In this document: in pieces, positions 1-11,395 of the stretch
Layout: each line of letters starts with the position of its first letter
Numbering within the stretch: position 1 is the stretch's first letter
Made by a program: the position numbers and the translations under genes
The notes under the pieces: model-generated
Database searches by the model: none
Seen by the model: the letters and a program-made list of their open reading frames with translations, nothing else
What the model was told of the DNA's origin: nothing
Origin: Symbiodinium natans
Taxonomy: Eukaryota; Sar; Dinophyceae; Suessiales; Symbiodiniaceae
Assembly: GCA_905221605.1 (NCBI GenBank)
Contig: CAJNDS010000105.1
Coordinates: forward strand, 107,001-171,000
Length of the DNA: 64,000 nucleotides
Direction: 5' to 3'

Positions 1-782
1 GCTGGAGGGCTCTGAAAAAGTAGAGCCTTCAGGTCCCTGGTCAAAGCTTTATGTTTTGCGATGGCTTGTTGGGCATAATTAAAGGCCTTCTCTCTGCGAA
101 CCCAATGCTCTACCTTACGAACCGGTGTCTGCTACACAACGGGTTCTTTAAGGTACACCCCCCCCTACATGCTTCACAACCCCTGTAAAGCCTGCCCGTG
201 GATTCCCCCGCCCCCCCCCCGCACCCGATCCCTTAACTGAAAGCCTTCGCGAGACGCGACACTCTCATGACCCGACTTGGCAGGAGCCGCTTAAGACCCT
301 GCTTGAAGTCTCATGGACTCAAGCGCAGCTCAAAGTAGAGTAGGCCCGAAGCCCCAAGCCCTAAGGCCCCCCAAAGGCCCTGCCGCGAACCTGTTGCTTT
401 GGGCTTTGGGTTTACAAACTCACCACTACCCCCCCCCCCCCAACCAAAAGAAGACCCACAAGATAAAAAGGCAATACTGATGAAATGCACAGATAAACGA
501 ACGAAAAGCAAGTAATAACATCATAGCAGAATAGTACGTCAACTGACTAGTGCTAATCGTAATGAAAAACCTCTAGCCCTAGGATAAAGACTTGAAACCA
601 AGCCCTACCCCCAAGCTGTAAACCGTAGGCAAGCCTAGACCGAGACAAAGGGAGAAACCTGAGTCAGCACATCCGTCTGAACTCCGTGACCCAAACCTCA
701 GAACTGGGCATTGTGGGCCTTTGGGGGGGGGAGCTTAGGGCTTTGGGGCTTTTGGGTGCACGTGGGCTTCTTAGGGTTCACA
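1..782. other. No gene seen
   Basis: Unique sequence with short C/G runs and a 66-codon - strand frame (311-511) that has no recognisable features. Probably intron or intergenic. Confidence 0.5.
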
Positions 783-975
783 AACCCCAAACCCTAAACC
801 CTAAACCCTAAACCCTAAACCCTCTTAAATGGAGCCCTTTGTGCTCGGTCATCCCGGTGAGGTACGGTCTCCGTGCAGGAGTGGATCGAGGACCTGCCTC
901 TGGAAGTTGCCCTAAGAATTAGTCGATTTAGGGTTTAGGGTTTAGGGTTTAGGGTTTAGGGTTTAGGGTTTAGGG
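783..975. repeat. Convergent telomeric pair around micro-exon 879-905
   Basis: CCCTAAA at 783-824 and TTTAGGG at 927-975, with the coding-like segment between them. Confidence 0.9.
879..905 (+). CDS. Coding-like micro-exon, EWIEDLPLE
   Basis: After acceptor CGTGCAG the frame reads EWIEDLPLE, ending at a possible GT donor (GTTGCC). It lies between a CCCTAAA array (783-824) and a TTTAGGG array (927-975). Confidence 0.35.
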
Positions 976-1295
976 TCACTTCCCCTTGACCTTCGAACCC
1001 GAATGTACCCACGAGTTCTTCGTACGCGTAGGTTTTTCCTAAAACTTAGAACGTTTAGGGTTGGCCTTCGAGTTTCAGGGTGGTTGAAGGCTTGCTCCTG
1101 GGGCTTCAGGGTTTACCGGGGCTTCCCTAAACCTGAAACCCCTAAACCTCAACCCTCCCCTTCACCCCCCCCCCCCCCCCTCCCCGCAAGCACTAGGAAC
1201 ATGGAAGCACGTCGGGTTACCTACCGCCCTCAACCCCCCCCCCCCCCCCAATCCTTTCTCCTGTTAAGGTCCTCTACGGTAGTGTTAGGGTTCAA

Positions 1296-1446
1296 CCCTA
1301 AGCCCTATACCCCAAACCCCAAACCCTCAACCCTAAACCCTGAACCCTGAACCCTAAACCCCAAACCCCAAACCCTAAACCCTAAACCCTAAACCCTGAA
1401 CCCTGAACCCTGAACCCCAAACCCTGAACCCTAAACCCTGAACCCT
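1296..1446 (-). repeat. Degenerate CCCTAAA/CCCTGAA array
   Basis: Mixed CCCTAAA, CCCTGAA and CCCCAAA units, about 20 copies. CCCTGAA blocks recur in clusters, suggesting duplication of mutated units. Confidence 0.9.
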
Positions 1447-1570
1447 TTAGGTGTGATGTTTTCGGCCATGAGGACTGGGCTGTTTGCCTCCTCGGCGCTG
1501 AGAGCCAGCGGCAAGACCTGATCTTTCGCACCTGGGCCCCCAGAGTTTTTTTTTGGATGTTTTGGCTGAG

Positions 1571-1770
1571 GTTTAGGGTTTAGGGTTTAGGGTTTAGGGT
1601 TTAGGGTTTCGGGGGATGAGGGGGATGAGGGGGCTGAGGGGGCTGAGGGGGATGAGGGGGATGAGGGGGATGAGGGGGATGAGGGGCTGAGGGGATGAGG
1701 GATGAGGGTGAGGGGGATGAGGGGGATGAGGGGATGAGGGGATGAGGGGGATGAGGGGGATGAGGGTTTC
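1571..1770 (+). repeat. TTTAGGG run followed by GGGGGATGA minisatellite
   Basis: A short TTTAGGG run (1571-1609) passes directly into about 17 units of GGGGGATGA and shorter or mutated forms, closed again by GGGTTTCGGG. Confidence 0.9.
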
Positions 1771-2230
1771 GGGACGATTAGGAAAGAGGGTTACTTAGGC
1801 ATTGCGATTGCCGTGCAGGGCACTCAAACGTTTGAATTTGATTTGGTACGCTTCTGCCCGGTCAGCAAACGCAAAGAAAGGTTAAGCCGAAATACCCCTC
1901 AAGTAATACTTCTTGAATATGTTTAGGGATCCTTGTTACGATTTAAGGTAGAAAATTCCCTAAATTAACCCCATGCCATATCAACAAGCTGGGGTGAAGT
2001 TGGAGGAGTGCAATGTACGTGCTGCAAACGCTCGCGAGCGTGAGTGGTTAAGGGTTTAGGTGTTCGGGATAGGTTGGGGGTTCGGGGCTTGAGGATCCAG
2101 GTGGACCCCCTTAAGCTCGAATACAAGTTTAAGGTACTTAGGGATTTGTTGGGTCGTTTTTCGAGTTCGGGGCTGCCAGCTCAAAATCTTAGAGGGTTTT
2201 GTTGGGTTGAATCGCTGTGAACTTCAAGCC
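1771..2230. other. No gene seen
   Basis: Unique sequence without splice-bounded coding-like tract; G-rich towards 2040-2100. Confidence 0.5.
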
Positions 2231-2270
2231 CTAAACCCTAAACCCAAAACCCAAAACCCTTACAACTCAG

Positions 2271-2352
2271 AGGCATGTTCGCCACGAGCTCCGAGAGCGG
2301 CCTTGCCATCTCGAACACTGCGGCGAGCGAGTTGCTGTCGCTTGGATCGACT
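2271..2352 (+). CDS. Coding-like exon, MFATSSESGLAISNTAASEL
   Basis: After acceptor ACTCAG the frame reads MFATSSESGLAISNTAASEL then LSLGS. The Met could be a start codon or internal. CCCTAAA-like repeats precede and TTTAGGG follow directly. Not recognised. Confidence 0.45.
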
Positions 2353-2379
2353 AGGATTTAGGGTTTAGAGTTTAGGGTT

Positions 2380-3600
2380 TAGGGTGTAGGGTTATAAGGC
2401 TTTAAGGTATCGTCCGCCCCGCGTCTTTCATAGCCTGTCTGTGGGGGTATACTCCTTATCTTTCAACCCTCACTCTATACCCAAATGCCTTCAGGAGAGC
2501 CGCGCAAGCAGCGCAGTCCGTCTTCACTGCACGGCAGCAGGGGCAGGGGGTCTCAGAAACGAGGATTTAGAGTTTGCACAGGCCTCCGTTGAAACTCTGT
2601 TCTGACTGCATGTTTATATACAAAACCCCAAATAGACCCTAAACCCTAGACCCTAACCCCAACCCCTGCCTGTAAACCCTAACGGTGTGTTTATGGTCTG
2701 ACGCACATGTTGTCGCTTCTGTGGTTTATGGGTCACTTCTTGGGGCACCGTGTATAAATATAAATAATCATATATATATATATGTATTTTTCTTTGTTTA
2801 GATTTATAGATGTGCATATATATATATATAAGGTTATATATATATATGTATACATATGGGTTTAGGGTTTAGGGTTTGGGGTCTAATTAGGGCTTAGGAG
2901 TAGGGTAGAGGGCAATGGGGAGGGAATATAGCAGGGCCCCCCAAGGATCATGGGCATTTTCATGTTGAGGGTTCAGTTTTATGTTGTCATCACAAGAAAG
3001 TACCTCTCTAAGCCTCCTAGGACCTGCTATACAGGATACTCATACGATGGACCCCGTACTTGGATTCATGGAATCTTGGCCCTTCTCGGGTATGTTTTTG
3101 GTACAAGTCTCCGCATTGTCATTGGCGCTTGAAATTCAGCCATAGGGAACTTGCCATAGGGTGCCAAACCCTAGAACCAAAACCCTAAACCTGTCACACC
3201 TTAACACTAATTCCGAAACCCTAAGAACCCGATATTGTATGTACTGGAAGTATAGGGTAGCGAACCCCGAACCCTTTAAACCCCTAAACTAGGCGGGCGG
3301 CGCGGCCGCTACCCGTGCCCCTGCGACGTGAGTCCTTGGCGAAGGAGCCCTTATAAGGACAGTTAGGCCCCAGTTCCCGAAACCCTAAAGCCTAAACCCT
3401 AAACCCTAAACCCTAAACCGGGTTGAGGTGTTTAGGATTAGGGTTTAAGGTATGGAGGGGGGGGCATGGGCGGGAGGTAGTAGGGATCAATTCAGAGTTT
3501 ATGGTGTTTGTAGCATTTAGAGGTTTGCATTGGGGGGCTCATTCGCTTCCCCCCCATCATTAAAACTCCCCCACCCCCCCTCACCCCCGTCCCTCCCCCC
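2380..3600. other. Intron-like sequence with AT tract
   Basis: (TA)n tracts at 2768-2855 flanked by CCCTAAA/TTTAGGG scraps, and a 60-codon frame (2950-3132) with hydrophobic stretches but no support. Short CCCTAAA run at 3392-3418. Confidence 0.5.
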
Positions 3601-3619
3601 CCTCGCTTCAGTGCCTTCG

Positions 3620-3663
3620 GGTTTAGGGTTTAGGGTTTAGGGTTTAGGGTTTAGGGTTTAGGG
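3620..3663 (+). repeat. TTTAGGG array upstream of the 3.7-kb coding-like region
   Basis: Six clean units, preceded by C-rich DNA. Confidence 0.9.
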
Positions 3664-3950
3664 CAGGCCACGCACCAGGCCAGGCTGCAGCCCTGGCACA
3701 TCGAGATGGCAGCAGATTCGGGGAAGACCTCTACGACCCTGCGCCGCTGCCGTTGCAAGAGACGACGCGTGGGACATCGCTATGGACAACGCCCACGGCG
3801 ATGTTTTCCGTGTGCCCCGCGTCCAGGAGGCAAGGGCAGCAGGGGAGCTGTTACTGCTTCGTGTGCCTTTTTCGAGCGAGGTCGGGCAGTTCGCCCAGGG
3901 TTTGTGTGCCTTCATTCCGAACAGCCTATGTGGATCCGTGGCCAGAAGTC
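3664..3950 (+). CDS. GC-rich coding-like region, frame uncertain
   Basis: Open in several frames. The most protein-like readings are LAHRDGSRFGEDLYDPAPLP (from about 3693) and DDAWDIAMDNAHGDVFRVPR continuing QEARAAGELLLLRVPF (about 3763-3860). They are in different frames, so a small intron or frameshift would be needed. No family can be named. Confidence 0.35.
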
Positions 3951-4369
3951 CTTATGTTAGGAGGTTTCGGGCTTCTGAAACCCCACTGCCCTGAACTGTA
4001 AACCCGAAACCCTGAACTCTAAATCGAGGCCTCTCAGGGAATCTGGGATGTAGGGTCTGAGGACTGCGGGTCGTGGACCCGACGTCTTGGTGCGCGGGGT
4101 TTTTTTTGGCAGAATAGCCTAGTGGCACCCGTTTGCCCCTTCTTTTGTCCAAGTATTTCCCTCAAAATGCATTATATAGCCAACCCGAAACAAGGGTCCC
4201 CTTATTACAATAGGGTTACTGAGCTACCAAGTACTACTCCCGCACAGATTCACCTCAAACCCTACAAACCTGTAAAACTGTAAGGCCCAGACACACGAAC
4301 AAGCCCTCTAAACCCCATGAGCCCCGAAACCCGAATCCCTAAACTCTCTAAGCCATTCCTAGGACCTGG

Positions 4370-4442
4370 AGTAGGCCCTTATTTGCTTTTTCTAGGGTAG
4401 GGGTTCCCTTCTAATCCCCTTTAACACCAAAAAGGGTACTCT
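4370..4442. mobile_element. MITE family C, copy 1
   Basis: AGTAGGCCCTTATTTGCTTT ... ACACCAAAAAGGGTACT, a short element with loose terminal inversion. Confidence 0.6.
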
Positions 4443-4553
4443 TTTATTCCTGGGTTTTTCTCCGGGGTCCTGATCAAGCCCCAAACCCCAAACGCTACAC
4501 CCCAAACCCTAAACCCCAAACCCTAAACCCTAAATCCTAAACCCCAACCCTGG

Positions 4554-4635
4554 AACGCCTCTTTTGTCCAATTCGACGTCGAGGAGCCTTGGTGCTCGGA
4601 CGCCCAGGCTGTGACTGAGGCCTGGGCCCTTGGGA
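4554..4635 (+). CDS. Coding-like exon, NASFVQFDVEEPWCSDAQAV
   Basis: The frame reads NASFVQFDVEEPWCSDAQAV then TEAWALG, between a CCCTAAA stretch and TTTAGGG repeats; a GT follows at 4636. Protein-like, function unknown. Confidence 0.45.
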
Positions 4636-4830
4636 GTTTAGGGTTTAGGGTTTAGGGTTTAGGGCTATTAGGGTTATTAGTTATTAGGGTTTAGGGTTTA
4701 GGGTTATTAGGGTTATTGGGGTTTAGGGCTTAGGGTTATTAGGGTTTAGGGTTCAGGGTTTAGGGTTTAGTGTTCATGTTATGAGGGTTCAGGGATTAGG
4801 TTTTAGGGTTTAGGGTTTGGGGGGTTAGGG
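4636..4830 (+). repeat. Degenerate TTTAGGG array with TTATTAGGG units
   Basis: Interspersed TTATTAGGG and TTCAGGG variants. The array starts directly after the exon 4554-4635. Confidence 0.9.
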
Positions 4831-5581
4831 CAGGATTAAGTGTCCGTTACTTTCTTCTCTTTTCTTGAAGGGACAGATGTTGTGAATATTCTCCCGAAGG
4901 TTTGGAGCAGAACTCTGGTAATCTAGGAGCCCTGAAACTACCGACATCATCCCCCCTCTTCCTTCCCGGCAATGTCTAAATTGCCCCCAAACCCAGAATC
5001 CGTAACCGTGCCAATTGGCCCCTGTGTCCTGTGTCGGCCCACCCCTAACCCACCCCAAACCCCAAACCCGGGGGAAGGGGGCTGTGCGGCGGGAGGGGGG
5101 TTCCTCGGATCGCCCTTAGTGTTAGTGGGGGGGTTTTGGGTTTTAGGGCATAGGCCATTGTACGTGAAGTCTCTGGAGGACCCTACAGATAGGAAGTTTG
5201 GGGAATTTTGGGCTTAGGGATTTTGACTTCCGATCCAGCGCAAGGTTATGAGTTGAGAGCACCTGAAATGCCTGCTTTGGGGGGGGGGGGGGGGGTTTGC
5301 AGGGGTAGGTTTTGAACATAACTTGCAGTGGAATGCCAGTTATTGCCCTTAAGCCCCTATGTAATCCTTATGAAGCCATTGAATCTAACATATGGGGCCC
5401 CCAAGCCTACCCCAGTTTAGCAGTTTAGGATATTTGGGTTGAAAAGGATGTTTTATGTTTGAGGTTTATGCTTTAGGTCCGTACAAGCCCGGAGATTTCT
5501 TTCAGAAGTGCTCAGCATGGGTGCTGTTCTAAATGATGGCCTCATTCTCGGTTTTCACGAGGAATCCCTGGCCAAACGGAG

Positions 5582-5855
5582 ACTCTCTGTAATCCTAAAC
5601 CCCAAACCCCAAGCCCCAAACCCCAAACCCCAAACCCTAAACCCTAAACCCTAAACCCTGCTTCGAAAAACCCATGCTTGGCATCTTCGCCACCTTTGAC
5701 CAAGGCGCTGGGCTACGTCGCGCGGATTGATCTGAAGACCTTTGGCCTGTCTGGTAAAGCTAGGGTTTAGGGTTTAGGGTTTAGGGTTTAGGGTTTAGGG
5801 TTTAGGGTTTAGGGTTTAGGTTTAGGGTTTAGGGTTTAGGGTTTAGGGTTTAGGG
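5582..5855. repeat. CCCTAAA and TTTAGGG arrays around exon 5705-5753
   Basis: CCCCAAA/CCCTAAA at 5590-5659 and fourteen TTTAGGG units at 5761-5855. Confidence 0.92.
5705..5753 (+). CDS. Coding-like exon, ALGYVARIDLKTFGLS
   Basis: Between acceptor GACCAAG and consensus donor GTAAAG at 5754 the exon reads ALGYVARIDLKTFGLS. It sits between CCCTAAA (to 5659) and TTTAGGG (from 5761), so the intron starts with TTTAGGG 7 nt after the donor. Confidence 0.5.
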
Positions 5856-6371
5856 CAGTCCCCAAAATTCGTTGTCATGGCTTTATGGAAAGGGTTGCTT
5901 TGAGGTTTTAGGGTTGGGGGTTCGGGCTGAAGCTGGTTTAGGATTAGGGTTCATGGTATAGGGCTGTGTGCATACTTAGTTTCATTGGAACGGTTTTGGG
6001 GTAGTCTGTGATCTCACCATACAGAGATTGCACGGGGGATTTGATTGGTAATTGCCTGGGCCCCTGTATTTGGGCTTTCGAGGCTTAGGTTTATGGAGGT
6101 CCGTCATGGAGCTTCGGGGGAAGAGAGAACCCAACCGTTTGTGTGTTGAGGCTTAAGCACCAGAGACCCCATTTCGAATGGAATGTTTTTGGGCACTAAA
6201 CCCTAAACCCTAATTCCTAAACCCTAAACCCTAAACCCGCCAAAGCCCTTTTTAGCAGCTAAGTTCTCCTCGGTGCCCCAGTAAGCCAAGACAGCGACTT
6301 GGTTTGTGATCTGCGCTGCGGGAGCTAGAAGTCGCAAACCAAGAGGAACTGGAAACGAACTGCTCACTGGC

Positions 6372-6685
6372 GACCCTAAACCCGAAACCCTAAACCCTAA
6401 ACCCTAAACCCCAAACCCAAAATCCCAACCCCTACACTCCAGGGGTTAGGGTTTAGGGTTTAGGGTTTAGGGTTTAGGGTTTAGGGTTTAGGGTTTAGGG
6501 TCCCAAACCCTACACCCCAAACCCCAAATCATGTAAGACCTGAGCTGCCTGAATTCGAGGATGCCGCCGGCTCACGCCGAAGAGGAGCCAAGGTTTTGTG
6601 TGTCTTGAATGTTTCTGAGGTTGGAGGGTTTAGGGTTTAGGGTTTAGGGTTTAGGGTTTAGGGTTTAGGGTTTAGGGTTTAGGAT
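6372..6685. repeat. Three telomeric arrays at 6.4-6.7 kb
   Basis: CCCTAAA 6372-6430, TTTAGGG 6446-6501, TTTAGGG 6627-6685. An inverted repeat (ACTTGGTTTG ... CAAACCAAG) lies just upstream at about 6298-6342. Confidence 0.9.
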
Positions 6686-6821
6686 TTCAGAACCTCCCCC
6701 TAGCCCAAAGGCCCAAAGGTGATTCTTTCCCTTCAATGATTCAATACTCAGCCAGTAAGAAGCCCTAAGAACCCTCCGCGCCTCAGCGGCCCAAAGCCCC
6801 ATTTCCGAAACCCTAAACCCC

Positions 6822-7051
6822 TCCCTAAACCCTAAACCCTAAACCCTAAACCCTAAACCCTAAACCCCCTGAACCCATGCGAACCCCTTTCGCCTGAGCC
6901 CGCCCCCCGTTTCTGAACTTGAGCATCCTACAGGTCTTTGATTCAGTTGACAGAACCCTGAACCCTAACACGGTTTAGGGTTTAGGGTTTAGGGTTTAGG
7001 GTTTAGGGTTTAGGGTTTAGGGTTTAGGGTTTAGGGTTTAGGGTTTAGGGT
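6822..7051. repeat. CCCTAAA then TTTAGGG array
   Basis: CCCTAAA 6822-6868 and eleven TTTAGGG units 6973-7051. The 100 bp between them show no convincing frame. Confidence 0.9.
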
Positions 7052-7381
7052 CGCAATCCTAAACCCCGAACGAAACATGAACCTAATCCATTCTCTGAAG
7101 CCCGCAATCTCAATGTAAGCCTTTTGCACTCGACCTCGAATTGCGCAAACCCTGTAGACCTCTAAGCAACAATTCCTACCCCCTCCGCCTCTGAACTGTT
7201 CCCAGTATACAGTGCGTTGTTGGGCTAAGCCCTGAACCCTAGAACACTACATCCTTCAACACCCTAACCGCCCTACGCCCTTGAACCTTCGCACCCTTAC
7301 AAACCCTGAAAGCCCTTAAGTCCGAAAGCCTCAAACCCTAAACCCTGAACCCAAAACCCTAAACCCTAAACCTTCTGCCAG

Positions 7382-7470
7382 GAGCGCACACTCCTGGACC
7401 GCCTCGGGGGGCGTTTCAGCCCGGAGCATCCGGGCCACGTGGGGGACGTCTGGTGCGCCCTCCCGCGAAC
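7382..7470 (+). CDS. Coding-like exon, ERTLLDRLGGRFSPEHPGHV
   Basis: After acceptor CTGCCAG the frame reads ERTLLDRLGGRFSPEHPGHV then GDVWCALPR. GDxWxxL recalls the first strand of DUSP domains, which is suggestive given the exons at 10.2 and 11.3 kb. The donor is not clear. Confidence 0.5.
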
Positions 7471-8007
7471 AAGCACGGCTTTTGGGTCTCTAGGGTTTGT
7501 GGGGCGTAGAATGTTTAGGGTTTAGGGTTTAGGGTTTAGGGTTTCGTAAGTTCATAGCGTTTCTGGGGCTTCTAAGGGCCCATACATTGTGCTGCTTTTA
7601 AAAGGCAACAAGCTGGTCACCTTTCAGGGTCGGGGTGTTTGGGCGCACCCCCCCGCCCCGCTATTAAGAAGGGAACAAAGCGAGTGGCGGGGGGGCTTTA
7701 ATTCCCTCATTCCCTACAAAGAACGGGGGAAAAGGCCTCGTCGTCTACAGGTAGAAATGCCGTCGCCTTCCCAGAGAGTTTGAATCAATCAGAGGCGGGG
7801 GGGGGGGCGGGGGGTACTTATTAATTTGAACCTTAAACCCCTCAACCCAAACCCCTAAACTCCTTAAACCCCTAAACTCCTAGACCCCTAAACCCCTAAA
7901 CCCTAAACTCACGAACCCCCAACTGTCAGCCGCCCTTCTGCAACTGGGCAGTCGCCACGTGAACATTCCATGCGGCCACACCCCCACCGAACCACCCCCT
8001 GCCGGTC

Positions 8008-8284
8008 AGGGGTTTAGGGTTGAGGGTTTAGGATTTAGTGTTTAGGGTTAGGGTTTAGGGTTTAGGATTTAGGGTTTAGGGTTTAGGGTTTAGGGTTTAG
8101 GGTTTACTGTAGGGTTTCGGGTTTAGAGTTACATGGCCCCTAAAGTTGAGGGTTTAGGATTTAGGGTTTAGGGTTAGGGTTTAGGGTTTAGGATTTAGGG
8201 TTTAGGCTTTAGGGTTTAGGCTTTAGGGTTTAGGCTTTAGGGTTTACTGTAGGGTTTCGGGTTTAGAGTTACATGGCCCTAAAA
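8008..8284 (+). repeat. TTTAGGG array containing a 40-bp duplicated segment
   Basis: The segment starting GTTTACTGTAGGGTTTCGGG and ending ACATGGCCC occurs at about 8103-8141 and 8244-8280, separated by TTTAGGG and CTTTAGGG units. Confidence 0.9.
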
Positions 8285-8563
8285 CGGCAATCCCGAGCCC
8301 CAGCCAGCCTTGCCCCAGTGCCCCCTGCGCGCAGCCCCTGAACTTGAGGGCTCTTTTGATCGTTTGCTTGTGGTATGTATACATATATATACCTATTACA
8401 TATACAAGCACATATTCGCGGCTATGCATTCGGGCTGTTTATACGACTCTACAACATATTCAGGCTGTTTATACCAGGTGGAATTTGGGATTCTGCCCGA
8501 CCCTACACCCTAAGCCCTAGAGCCTAAACCCCTAAACCCTAAACCCCTGAACCCTAAACCCAG

Positions 8564-8617
8564 GTACCTCATCTCCGCACGTTGGTGGCAGCGGTGGCTC
8601 CTGGCTTGAAGAGAACA
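8564..8617 (+). CDS. Coding-like exon with consensus splice sites, VPHLRTLVAAVAPGLKRT
   Basis: Eighteen codons (VPHLRTLVAAVAPGLKRT) lie between acceptor AACCCAG and donor GTGAGT, both close to the eukaryotic consensus. It is flanked upstream by CCCTAAA and downstream by TTTAGGG. Not recognised as a domain. Confidence 0.55.
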
Positions 8618-8849
8618 GTGAGTCCCATTCGAGCGTTTTTTGCTCACGGGTTCAACTCATCCTTACTTGGCCAACAGTTTAGGGTTTAGGGTTTAGGACC
8701 TAGGGTTTAGGGCTAGGGTTCTTAGCCAACAGTTGAAGTTTTAACTTTTTGGGTTTCCTTATTTAGTAGGAATGACAAAAGTTTATGGCTTTGCAGCGGG
8801 TGAGGCGGTTTGGGGTTTGGGGTTTGGAATTAGGGTTTAGGGTTTGGGG

Positions 8850-9990
8850 TTTAGGGTTTGGGGTTTAGGCATGTACCACACGAGCCCCAACAAATACCAA
8901 GATGGTCCCCTTCCAATCCTACCCAGAAAAGAACGCCATTCGAGTTCAATACGCCCCCTCCCCCCCTCCCATATTGGGGTTGGCAGCTGATATCGTGGCT
9001 TGACGTTTGAGGTTTCCTAGGTACTTGGCAAATGTAGGCGCCTGCGAGGGGATCATGTGTCTTCGCTCGGACTGTAACAACGGCTATCCTCCTCATAAGC
9101 CTGCTTCTATGTACACATGAGTCTTCAAGCGGACGCACGTGCATGTATGTGTCTCGTAGGATGATAAAGGCGCTCATGGCCCCGCCTATTCATGATCCTA
9201 TACCCATGAACCATCAAGTAGGTACGGGTTTGAGGAAAGACGTCCCACCCGACCAGGAACCCTTATCAGCCACGAACGCCCCATGAGCCCGAAACCCGTC
9301 CTAAAACCCACCAACCCTAAACCCTGAACCCTGAACCCTGAACCCTGAACCCTAAACCCTAACCTCTGAACCGATCCGAGGCTCGACTTTTCTTCGACCC
9401 CGAACAGCACTCGCGAGCAGGACACAGTGGAGTACCACTTGAAATGTTTCAGGATTTGGGGTGTAGGGTTTAGGATTTGGGGTTTGCGGTTTAAGGGTGT
9501 AGGGTTTTCGGGTCTAGGGGTTCAGGGTTTCGGGTTTAGGCCGGAGGGCCTATTTTTTTGGGTATCTTTTTTTGCTTCAAAGCACAGGAGCGGGTCAGGG
9601 GTTCAGGCTCTGCTTCTTTCTCTGCCTCTCACTCCCTTTGAGGGTTTTGGGTTCAGAATTCTGGGTTCCAGTTTCGCATATGTATCTGGTTGAAACCCAT
9701 TTTGCGAGCCTTGTGTGGACAACTAAGGGGGTGGGGGAGCTTGCACCCTCCAACTTTCAAGCCGCGCGAAGATTGTGCTCAAAGCATATGAACCTTTTAG
9801 AAACCCATCATGCGAGCATTGTGCTTGCACATGGGGCCCCCCAACCCCCCGCGGTTTTCAGCCGTGCAAGGATTGCTTCACGGAATGCCTTGCACGCTTT
9901 TGCGTCAAGTCTCCCAGCACTGTGATCTCCAAGATCTCCCCTGGCAAAACCCCGCGGCCACCAGGGTGTAGGGTTGAGGGCGCCTCCCTA
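8850..9990. other. No convincing gene
   Basis: Open frames of 60-117 codons on both strands (8851-9177 minus, 9572-9925 plus) overlap telomere-like repeats and show no domain. The plus frame is the longest unexplained one in this part. Confidence 0.4.
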
Positions 9991-10003
9991 ACCTCACCAG
10001 CAG

Positions 10004-10048
10004 AGACGACAGCAACTTCACCCTCCAGTTCATCAGCTTCGGAACCTA
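10004..10048 (+). CDS. Coding-like exon, DDSNFTLQFISFGT
   Basis: After CAGCAG the frame reads DDSNFTLQFISFGT and then a stop, so a donor must lie before 10050 if it is an exon. Beta-strand-like; no family. Confidence 0.35.
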
Positions 10049-10089
10049 AAATTCTCCCACTTCAGGCTTTGTAAGCGCTAGAACCCCAA

Positions 10090-10442
10090 ATCCTAAACCC
10101 GAAGCCCTAAACCCTAAACCCTAAACCGCAACCCCTAAGCCCTAAACCCTAAACCCTAAACCCTAAACCCTGAACCCTGAACCCTGAACCCTAAACCCTG
10201 GTTCTGAACCAGGGCCCGCCGTCCATCGACACGACCGGGCTGGTTGACCACGCTTCGGCCTTGGCCGGGGTTGGAGGGTTTTTGGCCAGGGTTTCGGTTA
10301 GGGTGTAGGGTTTAGGGTTTAGGGTTTAGGGTTTAGGGTTTAGGGTTTAGGGTTTAGGGTTCGGGGTTTAGGGTTTAGTGTTTAGGGCGGGTTTAGGGTT
10401 TAGGGTTTAGGGTGTAGGGTTTGGGGTTTAGGGTTTAGGGCT
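10090..10442. repeat. CCCTAAA and TTTAGGG arrays around exon 10213-10269
   Basis: CCCTAAA/CCCTGAA 10102-10199 and TTTAGGG 10308-10442, the second with GTGTAGGG and TTCGGGG variants. Confidence 0.92.
10213..10269 (+). CDS. Coding-like exon, possible DUSP PGPIDN region
   Basis: Nineteen codons read GPPSIDTTGLVDHASALAG between acceptor GAACCAG and a GT donor (GTTGGA). DUSP domains have P-G-P-I-D-N-x-x-L-(L/V)-D at this type of position, so GPPSIDTTGLVD is a fair but imperfect match. A CCCTAAA array precedes and a TTTAGGG array follows. Confidence 0.5.
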
Positions 10443-10449
10443 GGGGTTG

Positions 10450-11290
10450 GTCTGGACTTGTTTTTTTGAACAGCCATGGTAACTTTCTCAAAATGTGAAT
10501 ATCTAGAAATCCTCAAGCCTCGCCCGTTCAACGAAGGGGATCTCTAAAGGCTCTCTTTGCAGGTACCTCAAGCAGCCCATTCGGTTAAGGGATGGCCGCA
10601 AATCCCAAAGCCTCAGCCCGAACTCAGCCCCCAAGCCACATGGTTGCAAGTATATAAGCTCGTCAGCGTCTGCTCCCAAAAGATATGTAGAAGATCCCTA
10701 GATACGTATCAGAACCCTAGATATGTATAGGAACCCTTGAAGGGGTCCCCAGTCGCAGGGCTGAGTGGAAGGAACAAGATGGCTCGCATTTGTTGTCTCC
10801 AAAGAGTGGTTTAGGGTTTTTAGGGATTTTAAGGGTTTTAGGGTTTTAGGGTTTTCGGGGTTTTTAGGCCTTTAAAGGCTTTTAGGGCTTGTCGGGTTTA
10901 GGGTTACTACGAAGCCAGGCGGGGCAGGATTTAGGCTTCCCTCTGGGTAGGGCCACTGCTTTCTACAGTTACGGGGTGGCTGGGTGGGGGGCCTTAAACC
11001 ATAAAGCCACAAGACTTCAAGTCTTACAGTTATAGGTTTGGCAGGCAAGTTTGGCATACGATTAACGACACAACGTCAAGAGGCGTCTCTGCTCCACGTC
11101 GCTGTGTGTCCTTGCTGTAAACAAGGATGCGGGGTAGAGCATATAACTTGTGCCTACTGGGTCTGCGTGGTTTAAGGTTTACTGTCTGTGCACTTTAGGG
11201 GACAGTTTCTCCTAAACCCTAAGCTTTTTGCACCCGAAACTATAAACTCTACTACTCTAAACCCGAAACCCTAAACCCTAAACCCTAAAC
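10450..11290. other. Intron-like sequence, nothing recognised
   Basis: Contains GGGTTTTAGGG-type degenerate repeats (10810-10880) and no splice-bounded exon. Confidence 0.5.
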
Positions 11291-11303
11291 CCCGCCTGAA
11301 CAG

Positions 11304-11365
11304 GGCGCAGAGCCCAGGCCCACGACCTTTTGCGGATAGGGCTCTGCGAGGGCGTGGACTACCAG
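11304..11365 (+). CDS. Coding-like exon, possible DUSP LRxGLxExxDY region
   Basis: The frame reads AQAHDLLRIGLCEGVDYQ and ends at donor GTGCGT. L-R-x-G-L-x-E-G-x-D-Y is the DUSP segment that follows the PGPIDN region, so this and the exon at 10213 could be one domain. If so, the gene at 26-47 kb has an additional N-terminal DUSP or there is a second DUSP gene. Confidence 0.5.
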
Positions 11366-11395
11366 GTGCGTTCGTGGCGGAGGGTTTAGGGTTTA

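Noticed and set aside
3693-3860. PARP-like catalytic fragment (GSRFGEDLY, later LLLLR)
   Set aside because: The two pieces are in different frames and lack the His and Tyr motifs of PARP; resemblance is too short to use.
6298-6342. Stem-loop ACTTGGTTTG...CAAACCAAG as a tRNA or small RNA
   Set aside because: No cloverleaf, no A/B box; a single imperfect hairpin only.
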